Source: Micromonospora musae (GTDB lineage Bacteria > Actinomycetota > Actinomycetes > Mycobacteriales > Micromonosporaceae). From it: a DNA stretch of 64,000 nucleotides. This document shows positions 27,401 through 35,060 of the stretch, one piece after another (the stretch's first letter is position 1; each line of letters begins with the position of its first letter). A program made the position numbers and the translations under genes. The notes under the pieces were generated by a model, which was not told the origin of the DNA, ran no database searches, and saw only the letters and a program-made list of their open reading frames with translations. The stretch is taken from positions 1 to 64,000 of the forward strand of contig NZ_RAZT01000010.1 in the NCBI RefSeq assembly GCF_003626635.1. Direction: 5' to 3'.

Positions 27401-27531
27401 GCGAGCGCTGTGTGGGCATCGGCCGGATTCAACGTGCCGCGCTGGACCAGGCTGGGGTCAACGTGCTGAAGCCGTTCGGCGAACCGTTGGGTGATCAGGT
27501 GTTCGTAGATGCCCCAGTCAAGATCAGTCAC
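24457..27531 (-). CDS. PLD-nuclease/SF2 helicase/DUF3427-like protein
   Basis: A 1024-residue multidomain protein. The first 330 residues hold a phospholipase-D-type nuclease half (LHAKAWLFRRNNG, with VGSSNLSKSAL, near residues 215-240). An SF2 helicase follows: Walker A MATGTGKTVVAALDY (about 345), DEFHHAEAPTYARLL (about 434), GLTATPDRTDGGD (about 462) and QQLGRGLRLDDDKPCLTVLD (about 640). The C-terminal third has FIGGQHADFRFDLRWRALTG and resembles the DUF3427 region of restriction-like helicases. It stands as a single gene starting from GTG, without a visible ribosome site. It is likely a one-protein DNA-targeting defence factor. Confidence 0.85.
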   Translation of the reverse strand: MTDLDWGIYEHLITQRFAERLQHVDPSLVQRGTLNPADAHTALASYIAAIAQRALQAVTGGDDKLRRQVQLANRIAEAIGALSPQASTAQDQIANAEHILHAIAAPPTPPAAPTFPIRPTTPLSTGALLVNGRHQPRIGHEVTYEMASADSVDLLCAFIKWYGLRLIEPAIRDLIARGGRLRVVTTTYMGATDQRALERLAELGADIKISYETRTTRLHAKAWLFRRNNGMTTAYVGSSNLSKSALVDGVEWNVRISNVEQPHVIDTFDATFEDYWNDPAFEPYDPSADGERLRYALRGERADEAPTEIPNLDVRPYPYQAEILADLDAERRVHGRWRNLVVMATGTGKTVVAALDYRRLVRDKKVDSLLFVAHQQQILRQSRSTFRQVMGDGSFGETLVAGDKPKDWRHVFASIQSLRRQEIDPERFDMVIVDEFHHAEAPTYARLLERLQPGVLLGLTATPDRTDGGDVRRWFDGQAAVELHLREALERQLLAPFHYFGLHDDVDLSQLHWKRGQGYDPTELDGLYTGNQARARMVLRAAQDKVDASRMRALGFCVSIGHAEFMADFFTRHGVPSVAITSKVDRPVQQGLIRDFKAGALRVLFTVDLFNEGVDLPMVDTIFLLRPTESATIFLQQLGRGLRLDDDKPCLTVLDFIGGQHADFRFDLRWRALTGISRREVRDAIEQDFPTLPSGCHIELDRVAKDVVLDNLKRALPGSKNSMVAELRQLGDVTLAEFLQHTGLEIEDVYRSATLDGWTGLRRLAGVDTSMPGPDDRELGRAIGRMLHTDDLDRLALWKQATTSAGPEANRLLDMLHFSFWGPNVPLAEQQDRLNRLQQDAVRCEELRQVAAVLRRRIHRVTEPVRLGEVPLHVHAQYTRNEACAAFGMPNPGSLREGVKWLPNEQADLFFVTLVKSEQHYSPTTMYADRAITETLFQWESQSTTSSTSATGQRYINHEKLGSTVHLFVRETKVADGNLGAPPYMYAGPMTYESHIGDRPMRILWRMQHALPADMYAAARAIAA

Positions 27532-27633
27532 GCAGGGAAGCTAACCAGGCCGAGTAGCTAATCGCAGCCCCGCCAGGCGGCGATCGTTGCAGTTGACCTT
27601 GCGCTGACGATTGCTGTTGGGTATGAATCTCCG

Positions 27634-27834
27634 ATGACCACCCCGCATTGCCCGCAGCCGGCTCAGCACTACATCACAGAGGTCAACAAAGGTTCCATCC
27701 GCATGCAGACCTGGCAGCGACACCTCAACGATATGTACGCGCAGGGCTATCGGTTGTCTCACGTCTTCGAGCAGGACGGCAACACCGTCCAGGTGTACGA
27801 GCACCACTGGCACCCCGATGGGTTCCGAGCCTGA
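27634..27834 (+). CDS. Small DUF4177-like protein
   Basis: A 66-residue protein with the core MQTWQRHLNDMYAQGYRLSH followed by VFEQDGNTVQVYEHH. This layout (a helix ending in 'GYRLSHVF' and two strands) matches the short DUF4177 type of unknown function. It lies between the PLD helicase and the convergent darG gene, with 33 bp to the latter. There is no clear ribosome site, so translation may be leaderless. Its role is not known. Confidence 0.6.
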   Translation: MTTPHCPQPAQHYITEVNKGSIRMQTWQRHLNDMYAQGYRLSHVFEQDGNTVQVYEHHWHPDGFRA

Positions 27835-27867
27835 CCCGGCCGAGCGAGCGCTTGCGCGGCAGACGAC

Positions 27868-28947
27868 TCACGCAGCGCTCAAGGCGGGCAGCAGGCCGGC
27901 CGACTGCAGCCGGTCGTAGGCCAGCTCGATGTGCGCCGGCGTGAAAAGGCGTGCTTTGCGGCCGCTCCAGCTGCGAACCCGTTCGATCAACTCGTCGACA
28001 TCGCTAGTTGCTGGACTCGACGCGGCCGCGTAATGCACGGTGGCCAGCAGCTCAATGCTGTAGGGGGCCTCGAAGCCGTCGACCAAACGGGCCAGTTGCT
28101 CCAACGCGTCGGACGATGCCGAGCCGTGAATCCCGAACCACGTCGCTACGGCCTCGCCCGTACCGTCAGTTAGTCGAATCGGCTGTAGCTCCTCGACCCG
28201 TGCCGACCGGTCACCAAAGCCAGTGAGGTAGTGCCCTTCCAAGCGATCGAGGACGTGGTTGAGGTTTTCGGCGTACGGGCCGTACCGGCCGCGGCCGAAT
28301 TGCAGGCGTAGCGGCTGCCCGAGCACCTGGAGGAAGTAGGCGATCTTTTGGATCTCCAGCACGGTGACGCCGTCACGTGGTTCAAGTGCTCGAGCCCGCT
28401 TCAAGTAATGGTCGATGGCCTGCAGCAGGGTGGCGCGGCCCGACGTCAGTGAGGGCTTCTCAGTAGCTACCGGCATGTCAGCAGGATTCGGTGCCCCCTC
28501 GGGCGGGAACAGCAGCACTCGCACGTCGGGGAGCTCCGCGAAGGCTCGCTCAATGATGGGCCGGACCTCGTCCCAGTTGAGTCCGCCGTTGCCGCAGCCG
28601 AGAGCAGGCATCGCCACCGATGTGATCTGTTGTTCCCGGACCACACGTACGAGGTCAGCAAGGCCTGCCTGGATGTCAGACAGCTTCGAGTTGGCCCGCC
28701 AGTGACCCTTAGTGGGAAAGTTGATCACGTATCTGCGGAGGCCCAGGCGCGCCGAGTCGAAAACGAACATTTGGCCCAGCTTGACCTCGTTTTTTGCGCA
28801 CGCTGCTCGGTAGGCCGCGTAGTTGGCCGGGTAGGCGCGCTTGAACTGGAGAGCGATGCCCTTGCCCATCACTCCGACCGTGTTAACCGTGTTGACCAAC
28901 GCGTCGACGTCGGCGGTCAACAGGTTGCCACGACTTAAGACGATCAC
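27868..28947 (-). CDS. darG: DarG-type antitoxin: macro domain plus toxin-binding domain
   Basis: The 359-residue protein starts with a macro domain (ALVNTVNTVGVMGKGIALQF, YVINFPTK at Lys80, MPALGCGNGGLNWDEVRP) and continues with a C-terminal domain of about 190 residues containing VLEIQKIAYFLQVLGQPLRL and GRGRYGPYAENLNHVLDRLE. That second domain matches the part of DarG that sequesters DarT. The macro domain removes ADP-ribose from thymidines in single-stranded DNA. The start overlaps the darT stop by 4 bp. Together they form a DNA-modifying toxin-antitoxin system, known elsewhere to act as an anti-phage abortive infection module. Confidence 0.93.
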   Translation of the reverse strand: MIVLSRGNLLTADVDALVNTVNTVGVMGKGIALQFKRAYPANYAAYRAACAKNEVKLGQMFVFDSARLGLRRYVINFPTKGHWRANSKLSDIQAGLADLVRVVREQQITSVAMPALGCGNGGLNWDEVRPIIERAFAELPDVRVLLFPPEGAPNPADMPVATEKPSLTSGRATLLQAIDHYLKRARALEPRDGVTVLEIQKIAYFLQVLGQPLRLQFGRGRYGPYAENLNHVLDRLEGHYLTGFGDRSARVEELQPIRLTDGTGEAVATWFGIHGSASSDALEQLARLVDGFEAPYSIELLATVHYAAASSPATSDVDELIERVRSWSGRKARLFTPAHIELAYDRLQSAGLLPALSAA

Positions 28948-29633
28948 TCGCGCACCTCCCTTCGTGCGTACCCGTAGTACCAGGCTGGTCTGACAGCAAC
29001 GTACGGCTCGATCATGCCAGCCTCGCGGAAGACCTGCCTCAACTGTTCCCGCCGTTGCTCCGTCCGTACGGCGTAACCGACCAGCAGGTCGAGAGGAAAC
29101 TCACGATGGACCAGGAACTCGGCCGCGCGACGGCGCATGCGGTCCATGTCCTCGGGGATGTTCCTCCAGATCTGCTCTTGAAGCAGAGGCCAGTCGACGA
29201 GAGTCGCAAGCTCATCGAGCTGGGCTGAGAATGTCGTCAGCCCGACCGCGCAGTTTCCGTCGCTCGCCACCCAGCTCAACCCGGCTGCGTCCACCTGCTC
29301 CACCGAGCTGACCAGGTAGATGAGCGGGTCGTCCCCGCCTGGGTAGCACCCGCTCTTTCCGTCCCGATGGTCGCATGCGATCCGGTACATCATCGGCGAG
29401 CGTGGGGCGAAGTAGAACGGTACGTAGTCGGCCACTGACCCGCCGGGAGGGCACGGGACAAGTCGCTGCCGCCGGCGCGTCTTGATCTCGACCGCACCCA
29501 CGTTCGTGGCCAACTGCGGCCCCACGCTGCTGTCCGAGTACAACCTGCCGGCCTTTAGGATCGCCGGCAGGTTGTCGATGTGCGTGAAGTGCATGATCAG
29601 GGTTGGTTCCGGCTGGCCTAGGGTGTCCGCCAT
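28944..29633 (-). CDS. darT: DarT-type DNA ADP-ribosyltransferase toxin
   Basis: A 229-residue DUF4433/DarT protein that should transfer ADP-ribose from NAD+ to thymidine in single-stranded DNA. The NAD-binding start MHFTHIDNLPAILKAG, the arginine-rich KTRRRQRL, the PFYFAPRSPMMYRI strand and the catalytic-type glutamate in RRAAEFLVHREFPLDLL (about residue 172) are all present, so it looks active. An alternative start at Met14 is possible. It lies 2 bp after the Mrr-like endonuclease gene and overlaps darG, so all three are probably co-transcribed. Confidence 0.93.
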   Translation of the reverse strand: MADTLGQPEPTLIMHFTHIDNLPAILKAGRLYSDSSVGPQLATNVGAVEIKTRRRQRLVPCPPGGSVADYVPFYFAPRSPMMYRIACDHRDGKSGCYPGGDDPLIYLVSSVEQVDAAGLSWVASDGNCAVGLTTFSAQLDELATLVDWPLLQEQIWRNIPEDMDRMRRRAAEFLVHREFPLDLLVGYAVRTEQRREQLRQVFREAGMIEPYVAVRPAWYYGYARREVRE

Positions 29634-29635
29634 CG

Positions 29636-31234
29636 TCAGTCCAGCTCGCTCGGATCGATGCGGGCCTTCACCTCCGCGTGCTCAGCCAACAGGTAGAGAA
29701 GGTTCGACCCGTCGATCAGCTCAAGCGGCTTGCCGGAGGCGAACTCGTAGGAGGCCGCGCCGTAGCCACTGGTGGTGACCAGGATGCCTTTGGAGGCGCC
29801 TTCGTTCTGGACCGTGCCGTAGAGGTCTCGCACGGCGGAAACGTCGACGGTGTTGCGGTAGCGCTTGGCCTGGATGACGACCTTGCCACCGAAGATCGGC
29901 CGGGGATCGAAGGCGACGCAGTCGACGCCGCCGTCGCGAGACGGGCGGGTCTGCTTGGTGTCGAGGCCCATCTTCGCGAAGAGGTTCTGGATCAGGCTCT
30001 CGAACTCGGTCGGGCTTAGCTTGAGCAGGTTGGGTCGTTGATCCAGGTCAGCCAGAACGTCGACCTCGTCGACGAACCGCTTGTCGACCATGTCGAACTC
30101 CAGCACGGGCCGGACCGGCGCAAGTTCCGCGGGCCGCTTCGAGACCGAGGCGTTGAGGTGTTGGAGACAGGCGGTCGGCTCCACATTCCTGAGGTTCAGC
30201 TCGCCAAACACTTCCCGGGTCGTCCGCAGCGTTACCAAGCACGGCTGTACGGACGTGCCGGTCCGCGGATCGGTGGTATCGACGATGCCGTTGAAGACAA
30301 CTGTTTCCACGAGCCCCGAGCGGTCCGCTTCGAAGAGTTCGTGGACCGTTCGAAGGGTCACCTGGGCGACCAGGTTCGCGTACCGGTCCTTGATCTCCTT
30401 GGCCGGCCGTGCCGCAGTCGTTATCTCATCCCGCGCCTTGACATAGCGGTACTCCCGGACCGCCGGGATCACGTCCAGAGTCGGCAGGTGGTACTCGACG
30501 ACGAGCTGGCGAGATTCCGGAACGTAGGCCAGGCGGTAGTGCTGCGGGAAGTCGTCAGGGTAGACCGAATTGCCGAGCACCATGCTGAAGTACTCGACGA
30601 CGGCGGCGGGATCTGCTGCGGCAAACGTAGATGCAAAGCGGTCGATCTCGGCGTTGTGCGCCGCGACCTCTGCCTCGACCTTCGCGCAGTGCTGCTGGTA
30701 ACTCTGGTACGCGGCGGCCAGCCGACGCTGGCGGTCGGCCTCAGCCGCCGCGTGCTGCGCCTGCGCCTGCGCGAAGGCCTGCTGAGCCCCGGCGAGTTGC
30801 TGCTGGTATATGGCCTGGCCGCCGAACATCTTCCCCAGCCCGGTAGGGGCGGGCGGCTCGAAGCGGCGCCAGTCCGGAGGCGGCGGGGGCGTACCGAGCG
30901 GACCCGGGTTGAAGGGCGGGTGACTCACCGACTTTCGCAGCTTCCGGAAGTCAATGTGGTCATCGACGTCGAGCGTGGCCGACAGCAGGCTGTCCAGCTC
31001 CTCAAGGTGCGCCTGGAGCTCGGACTTGTCGGCGGCGACCTCGGCCAATCGCGCCTCGACGTAGAGCCGCTTGCGCTCACGCTCGTCAGCTGCGGCAGCG
31101 CGCTGTGCTGCCTTCATGGCGTGTTCTGCTTCGCGGCGGAGCTGCTGCTGATGCCGATACGCCGCGGCTTGAGCCTGCTTCTGTGCGCGCACCTGACGTG
31201 CGTGTGTCCGCTGCATTTCCTTGAGGATGCCCAC
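29636..31234 (-). CDS. Mrr-type restriction endonuclease with long coiled-coil N-terminus
   Basis: The 532-residue protein ends with a restriction-endonuclease-like Mrr_cat domain: LSPTEFESLIQNLFAKMGLD, then the active-site pattern DGGVDCVAF followed by VVIQAKRY and TTSGYGAASYEFASGKPLEL (about residues 425-515). The first 120 residues are Ala/Gln/Arg/Glu-rich and probably coiled coil. A Pro-rich linker and a middle domain of unknown fold follow. GTG 31234 is taken as the start because AGGACC precedes it; an ATG at 31216 is the alternative. It is the first gene of a tight endonuclease-darT-darG set, which is an unusual association. Confidence 0.8.
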   Translation of the reverse strand: MGILKEMQRTHARQVRAQKQAQAAAYRHQQQLRREAEHAMKAAQRAAAADERERKRLYVEARLAEVAADKSELQAHLEELDSLLSATLDVDDHIDFRKLRKSVSHPPFNPGPLGTPPPPPDWRRFEPPAPTGLGKMFGGQAIYQQQLAGAQQAFAQAQAQHAAAEADRQRRLAAAYQSYQQHCAKVEAEVAAHNAEIDRFASTFAAADPAAVVEYFSMVLGNSVYPDDFPQHYRLAYVPESRQLVVEYHLPTLDVIPAVREYRYVKARDEITTAARPAKEIKDRYANLVAQVTLRTVHELFEADRSGLVETVVFNGIVDTTDPRTGTSVQPCLVTLRTTREVFGELNLRNVEPTACLQHLNASVSKRPAELAPVRPVLEFDMVDKRFVDEVDVLADLDQRPNLLKLSPTEFESLIQNLFAKMGLDTKQTRPSRDGGVDCVAFDPRPIFGGKVVIQAKRYRNTVDVSAVRDLYGTVQNEGASKGILVTTSGYGAASYEFASGKPLELIDGSNLLYLLAEHAEVKARIDPSELD

Positions 31235-31304
31235 GTTGGTCCTAACACAACTAGAGGGGTCCAGAGCCGAAGATAGACAGGGGGTGTGACAGTCGAAGCG
31301 GCTG

Positions 31305-31700
31305 TCAGGTTTGCCCAATGCTCTCGGCATCAGCGTCAGCGAGGTCGCTGATGAGCGTGGCTACGGCATTCCGCAAGGCGCGTAGCTCGCCAGCGGTGAG
31401 CCCGAGTTCGTAGCAATGGTGGTGACCGGCGCGAGACAGCGCTGACCAGGCGTAACCGGCCCGAGCAGCGATGTGCCGGCCAGCGTAGCGATCGAGGATC
31501 AGGAACTGCGGCGACCGAGCGCGGAGCGCGGTGACCTCCGGGTGGCACCGTAGCCAGTAGTCGTCCATGGCGGTTTCGAGGGCGAGTCGCAGCAGCCAGG
31601 CACACGCGCGCGGCCAGGCGCCCCGGGTGCCGCGGACCATGCTGCTGAGCAGCTGGTCGGCCGCGTCGAGGCAGCTCTGCGGCGAAGCCCTCGTCGTCAT
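31305..31700 (-). CDS. Small helical protein, HEPN-like partner of the ATPase
   Basis: A 131-residue, entirely helical-looking protein with RLALETAMDDYWLRCHPEVT and SRAGHHHCYELGLTAGELRA. The RAGHHH string and the overall size recall HEPN-fold proteins of toxin and defence systems, where an R-x4-6-H motif forms the RNase centre; here the arginine and histidines are close but do not match the spacing exactly. It overlaps the stop of the zinc-hook ATPase gene by 4 bp and so must be its partner. HEPN membership is an inference. Confidence 0.6.
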   Translation of the reverse strand: MTTRASPQSCLDAADQLLSSMVRGTRGAWPRACAWLLRLALETAMDDYWLRCHPEVTALRARSPQFLILDRYAGRHIAARAGYAWSALSRAGHHHCYELGLTAGELRALRNAVATLISDLADADAESIGQT

Positions 31701-34156
31701 CGCAGCTCCTCAGCCAGTCGGCGGCAGTCCCGGACGAGTACGTCGAGGTCGAACGTGCCCGGACCGTGGACGCCCTCCTTGCAGGCCCGGAACGCGTCAC
31801 CGGCCCAGCGGCCGTACTGGTTGAGCCGGGGGAACACCTTGCCGCCCTGGTGCATGTCGCCGAAGAGCGCCAAGGCCGTCACCTGGTTAAGCGTCAACGC
31901 CTTCTCAATGAGCTCCTCCACGTCGCCGTGTCGCTCGCCGCGACCGAGGCGCTCTCGGCGGATCCGTTCGTGGCACGCGGCCTCCAGCGCCGACCGGCAG
32001 AAGCCGGACACCAGTGGGTAACGGGCGTTGTCAGCCAATCCGTCGGCCTTCAGAATCGCCGTGGCGTCGCTAAGGTACCGCTCAATCGGGTCGCTGTTCT
32101 TGCGGATCTCCACCACCGATTCGTCACGTCGAGTGACCGCCCAGATGGTGGCCTCGATCCGGAGTCGGCGTACTGCCTCGGGCAGTCGGTTGTCGTGGGT
32201 GAAGACGATGACCTGTCGGGTCTCCGCCAGGCCGGCGAGCACCTGGGCCAGCCCGTCGACCTTGGACGGGTCCATGCTCTGCACCGGGTCGTCGATGATG
32301 ACGAACCGGAACGGGCTGTCCTCGGCGCAGGCGCGAGGTAGGAACACCGCCAGCCCGAGGGCCTGCAGCTCGCCCTGGCTCATCACCGCCATGGCGGAGG
32401 TGGCCGTGCCGTCGACGGTGACGGGGAAGGCGATCTTGCGGCGCGTGTTGGTGCCATCGAGCCGCATCCCGCTCAGCTCGACGTTGCTCTCCTGGCGGAG
32501 TTCGTCCCAGATCTCCTGGGACCGCTGGGCGAACGGTGCGAGCCGCTGATTCCGGAGGTCGTCCGTTGCCTTCCTGAGCCAGTCTCGAGCCGCATTTACC
32601 CGCTTCAGGGCGGCCGCGTCGTCAACGGCTGCCCGCGCCCGGCCCAGCCAGTCCTGCAGTGCGGCCGCGTGCTCGCGCCAGGCGTCGTGGCGCTGGCGAA
32701 GCCACTCGCTCGTAGCAGCTTGGAGCGCAGCGAACGCTTCGAACACCTCCGTGTACGTCGCCCTCAGATGGGTGGCCAGCTTGTCTGCCCGCAGGTCGGG
32801 AGCGGCAGAGCAAAGTTCCTGGAGGGCCTGGTGTACGCGGTGGGACAAATTAGACCGCAGCAGCCCGTGGGCGACCATGCCGAGGTCGTCGGCATTGATC
32901 CGACTGCTGAGTTCGAGTACGCGCCGCGCCCGCGCCTGCGCTTCCCGCAACCGCCGCTGAGCCTCCTCGACCGCCACCGTCTCCCGCTGCAGCTGATCCA
33001 GCGTCCCGATGGACCGACCGCGCCAGGCGGAGTCGAGGATGCCCGTTCCGCAGACTGGGCACGGGCTGTCGCCGTGGTCAGTGTGAAAGTTGACCGCCAT
33101 CCGGAGCAGCTGGGCGGCGGCGTCCGCAGTGCCGGCCCGTGTGGAGGCCAGTTCGGTGACATGCTGGGCGGCCGCCTCGAGCTCGCCGGCCAGCTGACTG
33201 ACATACCCACGGTCAGGGAGGATGACCGCGATCAGGCGGCGGACAGCGGCGGCGATCGGGTCGCTGGTGTCGCTGCCCGCGTCCGCGAGCAGCGTGTCGA
33301 GAGCGTCAAGATCGGGGGTACGTTTCGACAGGATCCCGAGCGCGGCCCGCGCCCGATCATCGTCGACCTCCGACAGCGCAGCGCCTATCGACTGACGCGC
33401 TGCCTTCACCGCGTTGACCCGGTCGTTGAGCGTCTTCCGTACCCGCATCAGCCGCTTGTCGGCCTCGACGACGGGATCGATGCCGAGGATGGGAGCGAGG
33501 GCATCGAAGAGCCCGCTGGGCGTGGAGGTGACGAGCCGGCCGAGGTCGCTGGCCGTGAGGAACGGCCGATATACGTCGAGCGGCTGCTGCCAGCCGAGCT
33601 CCGCGGTGCTGTCGTACCGCTGCCCGTCCGCCAGGACGCTGCCGACGCCCTGGTCAGCTTCCGTGTCCTCGTCACGCCACTTCCGGCGTACGCGGATCGG
33701 GGTCTCGGCGCCCTCGGCGCGGAGCTGGACCTCGATTTCGCAGGGCGACCCGCAGTGCAGGTTGCGCCAGCCGTCCTTGAAGACGCTGTTGCGGTCGGCC
33801 CAGCGGGCGCTGTTTCCGGTGAGGGCGAGCTCGACGGCCTCCGCGTAGCTCGATTTGCCGGAGCCGTTCCGCCCGATGACCAGGGTGAGCCCGGCGTGGG
33901 GCTGCAGCCGCAGGCTCTGCTGTGGACCGACACCCCGGAAGCCCGCCACGGTCACCGACTCCAGGTAGAGCGGCTGCGGACGCGGCCGGGTGGACGGGTC
34001 GCGCTCCGGCAGGTCGACCGGCTCGCCGCTGAGGACGGCATCGAGCGCGGCGTCGCCGGCGTAGGCCCCGAGCACGAGGTCCATCACCTCGTTGGGAACG
34101 TTGTCCTCGGCCAGCCGGTCGAAAACCTGGTCGAGCAGGGACTGGTCCTCGGCCAT
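31697..34156 (-). CDS. Rad50/RloC-like zinc-hook ABC ATPase
   Basis: An 819-residue SMC-like ATPase. Walker A GRNGSGKSSYAEA is at about residue 95, a zinc-hook-like CPVCG at about 365 sits between two coiled-coil arms (LDQLQRETVAVEEAQRRLRE), the signature is MSQGELQALGLAVFLPRAC (about 590), and Walker B is VIIDDPVQSMDPSKVDGL (about 620) with an H-loop in VFTHDNRLPEA. About 150 residues follow the ATPase fold and include FCRSALEAACHERI, with an R-x3-E as in the anticodon nucleases PrrC/RloC. It starts at ATG 34156 behind GGGAGGG. Together with the overlapping small gene it resembles a DNA-damage-sensing nuclease or abortive-infection pair. Confidence 0.8.
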   Translation of the reverse strand: MAEDQSLLDQVFDRLAEDNVPNEVMDLVLGAYAGDAALDAVLSGEPVDLPERDPSTRPRPQPLYLESVTVAGFRGVGPQQSLRLQPHAGLTLVIGRNGSGKSSYAEAVELALTGNSARWADRNSVFKDGWRNLHCGSPCEIEVQLRAEGAETPIRVRRKWRDEDTEADQGVGSVLADGQRYDSTAELGWQQPLDVYRPFLTASDLGRLVTSTPSGLFDALAPILGIDPVVEADKRLMRVRKTLNDRVNAVKAARQSIGAALSEVDDDRARAALGILSKRTPDLDALDTLLADAGSDTSDPIAAAVRRLIAVILPDRGYVSQLAGELEAAAQHVTELASTRAGTADAAAQLLRMAVNFHTDHGDSPCPVCGTGILDSAWRGRSIGTLDQLQRETVAVEEAQRRLREAQARARRVLELSSRINADDLGMVAHGLLRSNLSHRVHQALQELCSAAPDLRADKLATHLRATYTEVFEAFAALQAATSEWLRQRHDAWREHAAALQDWLGRARAAVDDAAALKRVNAARDWLRKATDDLRNQRLAPFAQRSQEIWDELRQESNVELSGMRLDGTNTRRKIAFPVTVDGTATSAMAVMSQGELQALGLAVFLPRACAEDSPFRFVIIDDPVQSMDPSKVDGLAQVLAGLAETRQVIVFTHDNRLPEAVRRLRIEATIWAVTRRDESVVEIRKNSDPIERYLSDATAILKADGLADNARYPLVSGFCRSALEAACHERIRRERLGRGERHGDVEELIEKALTLNQVTALALFGDMHQGGKVFPRLNQYGRWAGDAFRACKEGVHGPGTFDLDVLVRDCRRLAEELR

Positions 34157-34223
34157 ACGGCCCTCCCTTCCGGGCGTCGCGGTAGATATGTTTACCCCGG
34201 GCAACAACCCCAAAGCCGGGGGA

Positions 34224-34252
34224 TTGCTGGGAAACACTGGAACTTGTAGCAT
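34224..34252 (+). promoter_or_regulatory. Sigma-70-like promoter for the five-gene operon
   Basis: TTGCTG (34224-34229) and TAGCAT (34247-34252) are separated by 17 bp. Transcription would begin near 34259-34260, exactly at the in-frame GTG of the first gene, which implies a leaderless mRNA. There is no Shine-Dalgarno sequence ahead of either candidate start codon. Confidence 0.5.
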
Positions 34253-34259
34253 GCTTGTC

Positions 34260-35060
34260 GTGGCTGAGTCCATAGAGAACCTCGAGCGTCGGATTGACGA
34301 CCTCCGAGCGGCGGTACGCCGGGCGGTCATCGCACGGGACAACGCCCGCGCCAAGGCCCTGCGCGCCGAACTGCGCAGCGCCGAGGGCGCCTGGGAGGAG
34401 GCCCTCAGCGGTCTCGCCGACAACCCGGAGATCGAAACTCAGCCGTCACAGCACGACGCGCCGCTGGTGTCGGTGCGTGAACAGGTCCACCACGCCCTCA
34501 CCCTGCTGTCAGCCCCCGCCGCGCCGAAGCTGATCGCCGAGGTGCACAACGCCTTCTTCGGCTCGGCCGCGACCGGTTTCGCGGCCAGCAAGCTGACGCA
34601 CCTGCGCCGTGACGAGGAGCGCTCCTTCCGCACCGCCCGGCACTCCCGGCCGTACTACCTCTGCTCAGCTCTGACCGCCGAGCACCTGGCGCCGGCCCGT
34701 GGGCTCCTCGCCGTCTCCACCTGGCCGCTGGAACGGCGCATCATCGGCCCGCTGAGCCTCCGGGTGGATTTCCTGACCGCCGCCATCAACGTCGCCGAGC
34801 AGGTCTCGCGATTGCCGGAGCAGACCCTCACGGTGGCCCGGCTGCTCCGCCGGTTCGCCACGAGCATCCCGGGAGCCGTCGACGGGCACGAAGCCGCCGA
34901 CCCGGCGATCGTCATCAAGGCCGCGCAGGCCGAGCTGGAGGTGCACGCCGACGCCGACCGCGCGCAACGCGCTGCGGCGGCCAAGCGTGCCCACCGGCAG
35001 ATGGACGAGGCCGAGCAGCTCTTCGGCAGCCGGCTGCGCGTCATAAGGGGGACGGCATGA
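34260..35060 (+). CDS. Coiled-coil/winged-helix-like protein, first gene of five-gene operon
   Basis: I do not recognise a named family. From GTG 34260 (an ATG at 34251 is possible) it encodes 266 residues. The first 60 residues are a charged coiled coil (ESIENLERRIDDLRAAVRRA). Then HALTLLSAPAAPKLIAEVHN and SKLTHLRRDEERSFRTARHS, followed by RPYYLCSAL, look like a winged helix with an extended wing. The C-terminus is helical (AEQVSRLPEQTLTVARLLRR and ADRAQRAAAAKRAHRQMDEA). It may sense or regulate, or act as a DNA-binding adaptor. Its stop overlaps the Cas4-like nuclease start by 4 bp. Confidence 0.65.
   Translation: MAESIENLERRIDDLRAAVRRAVIARDNARAKALRAELRSAEGAWEEALSGLADNPEIETQPSQHDAPLVSVREQVHHALTLLSAPAAPKLIAEVHNAFFGSAATGFAASKLTHLRRDEERSFRTARHSRPYYLCSALTAEHLAPARGLLAVSTWPLERRIIGPLSLRVDFLTAAINVAEQVSRLPEQTLTVARLLRRFATSIPGAVDGHEAADPAIVIKAAQAELEVHADADRAQRAAAAKRAHRQMDEAEQLFGSRLRVIRGTA

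Noticed and set aside
28944..31234. Mrr-like gene as the third component of an ordinary DarTG system
   Set aside because: DarTG is a two-gene system; the linkage is reported as an observation, not as an established component.
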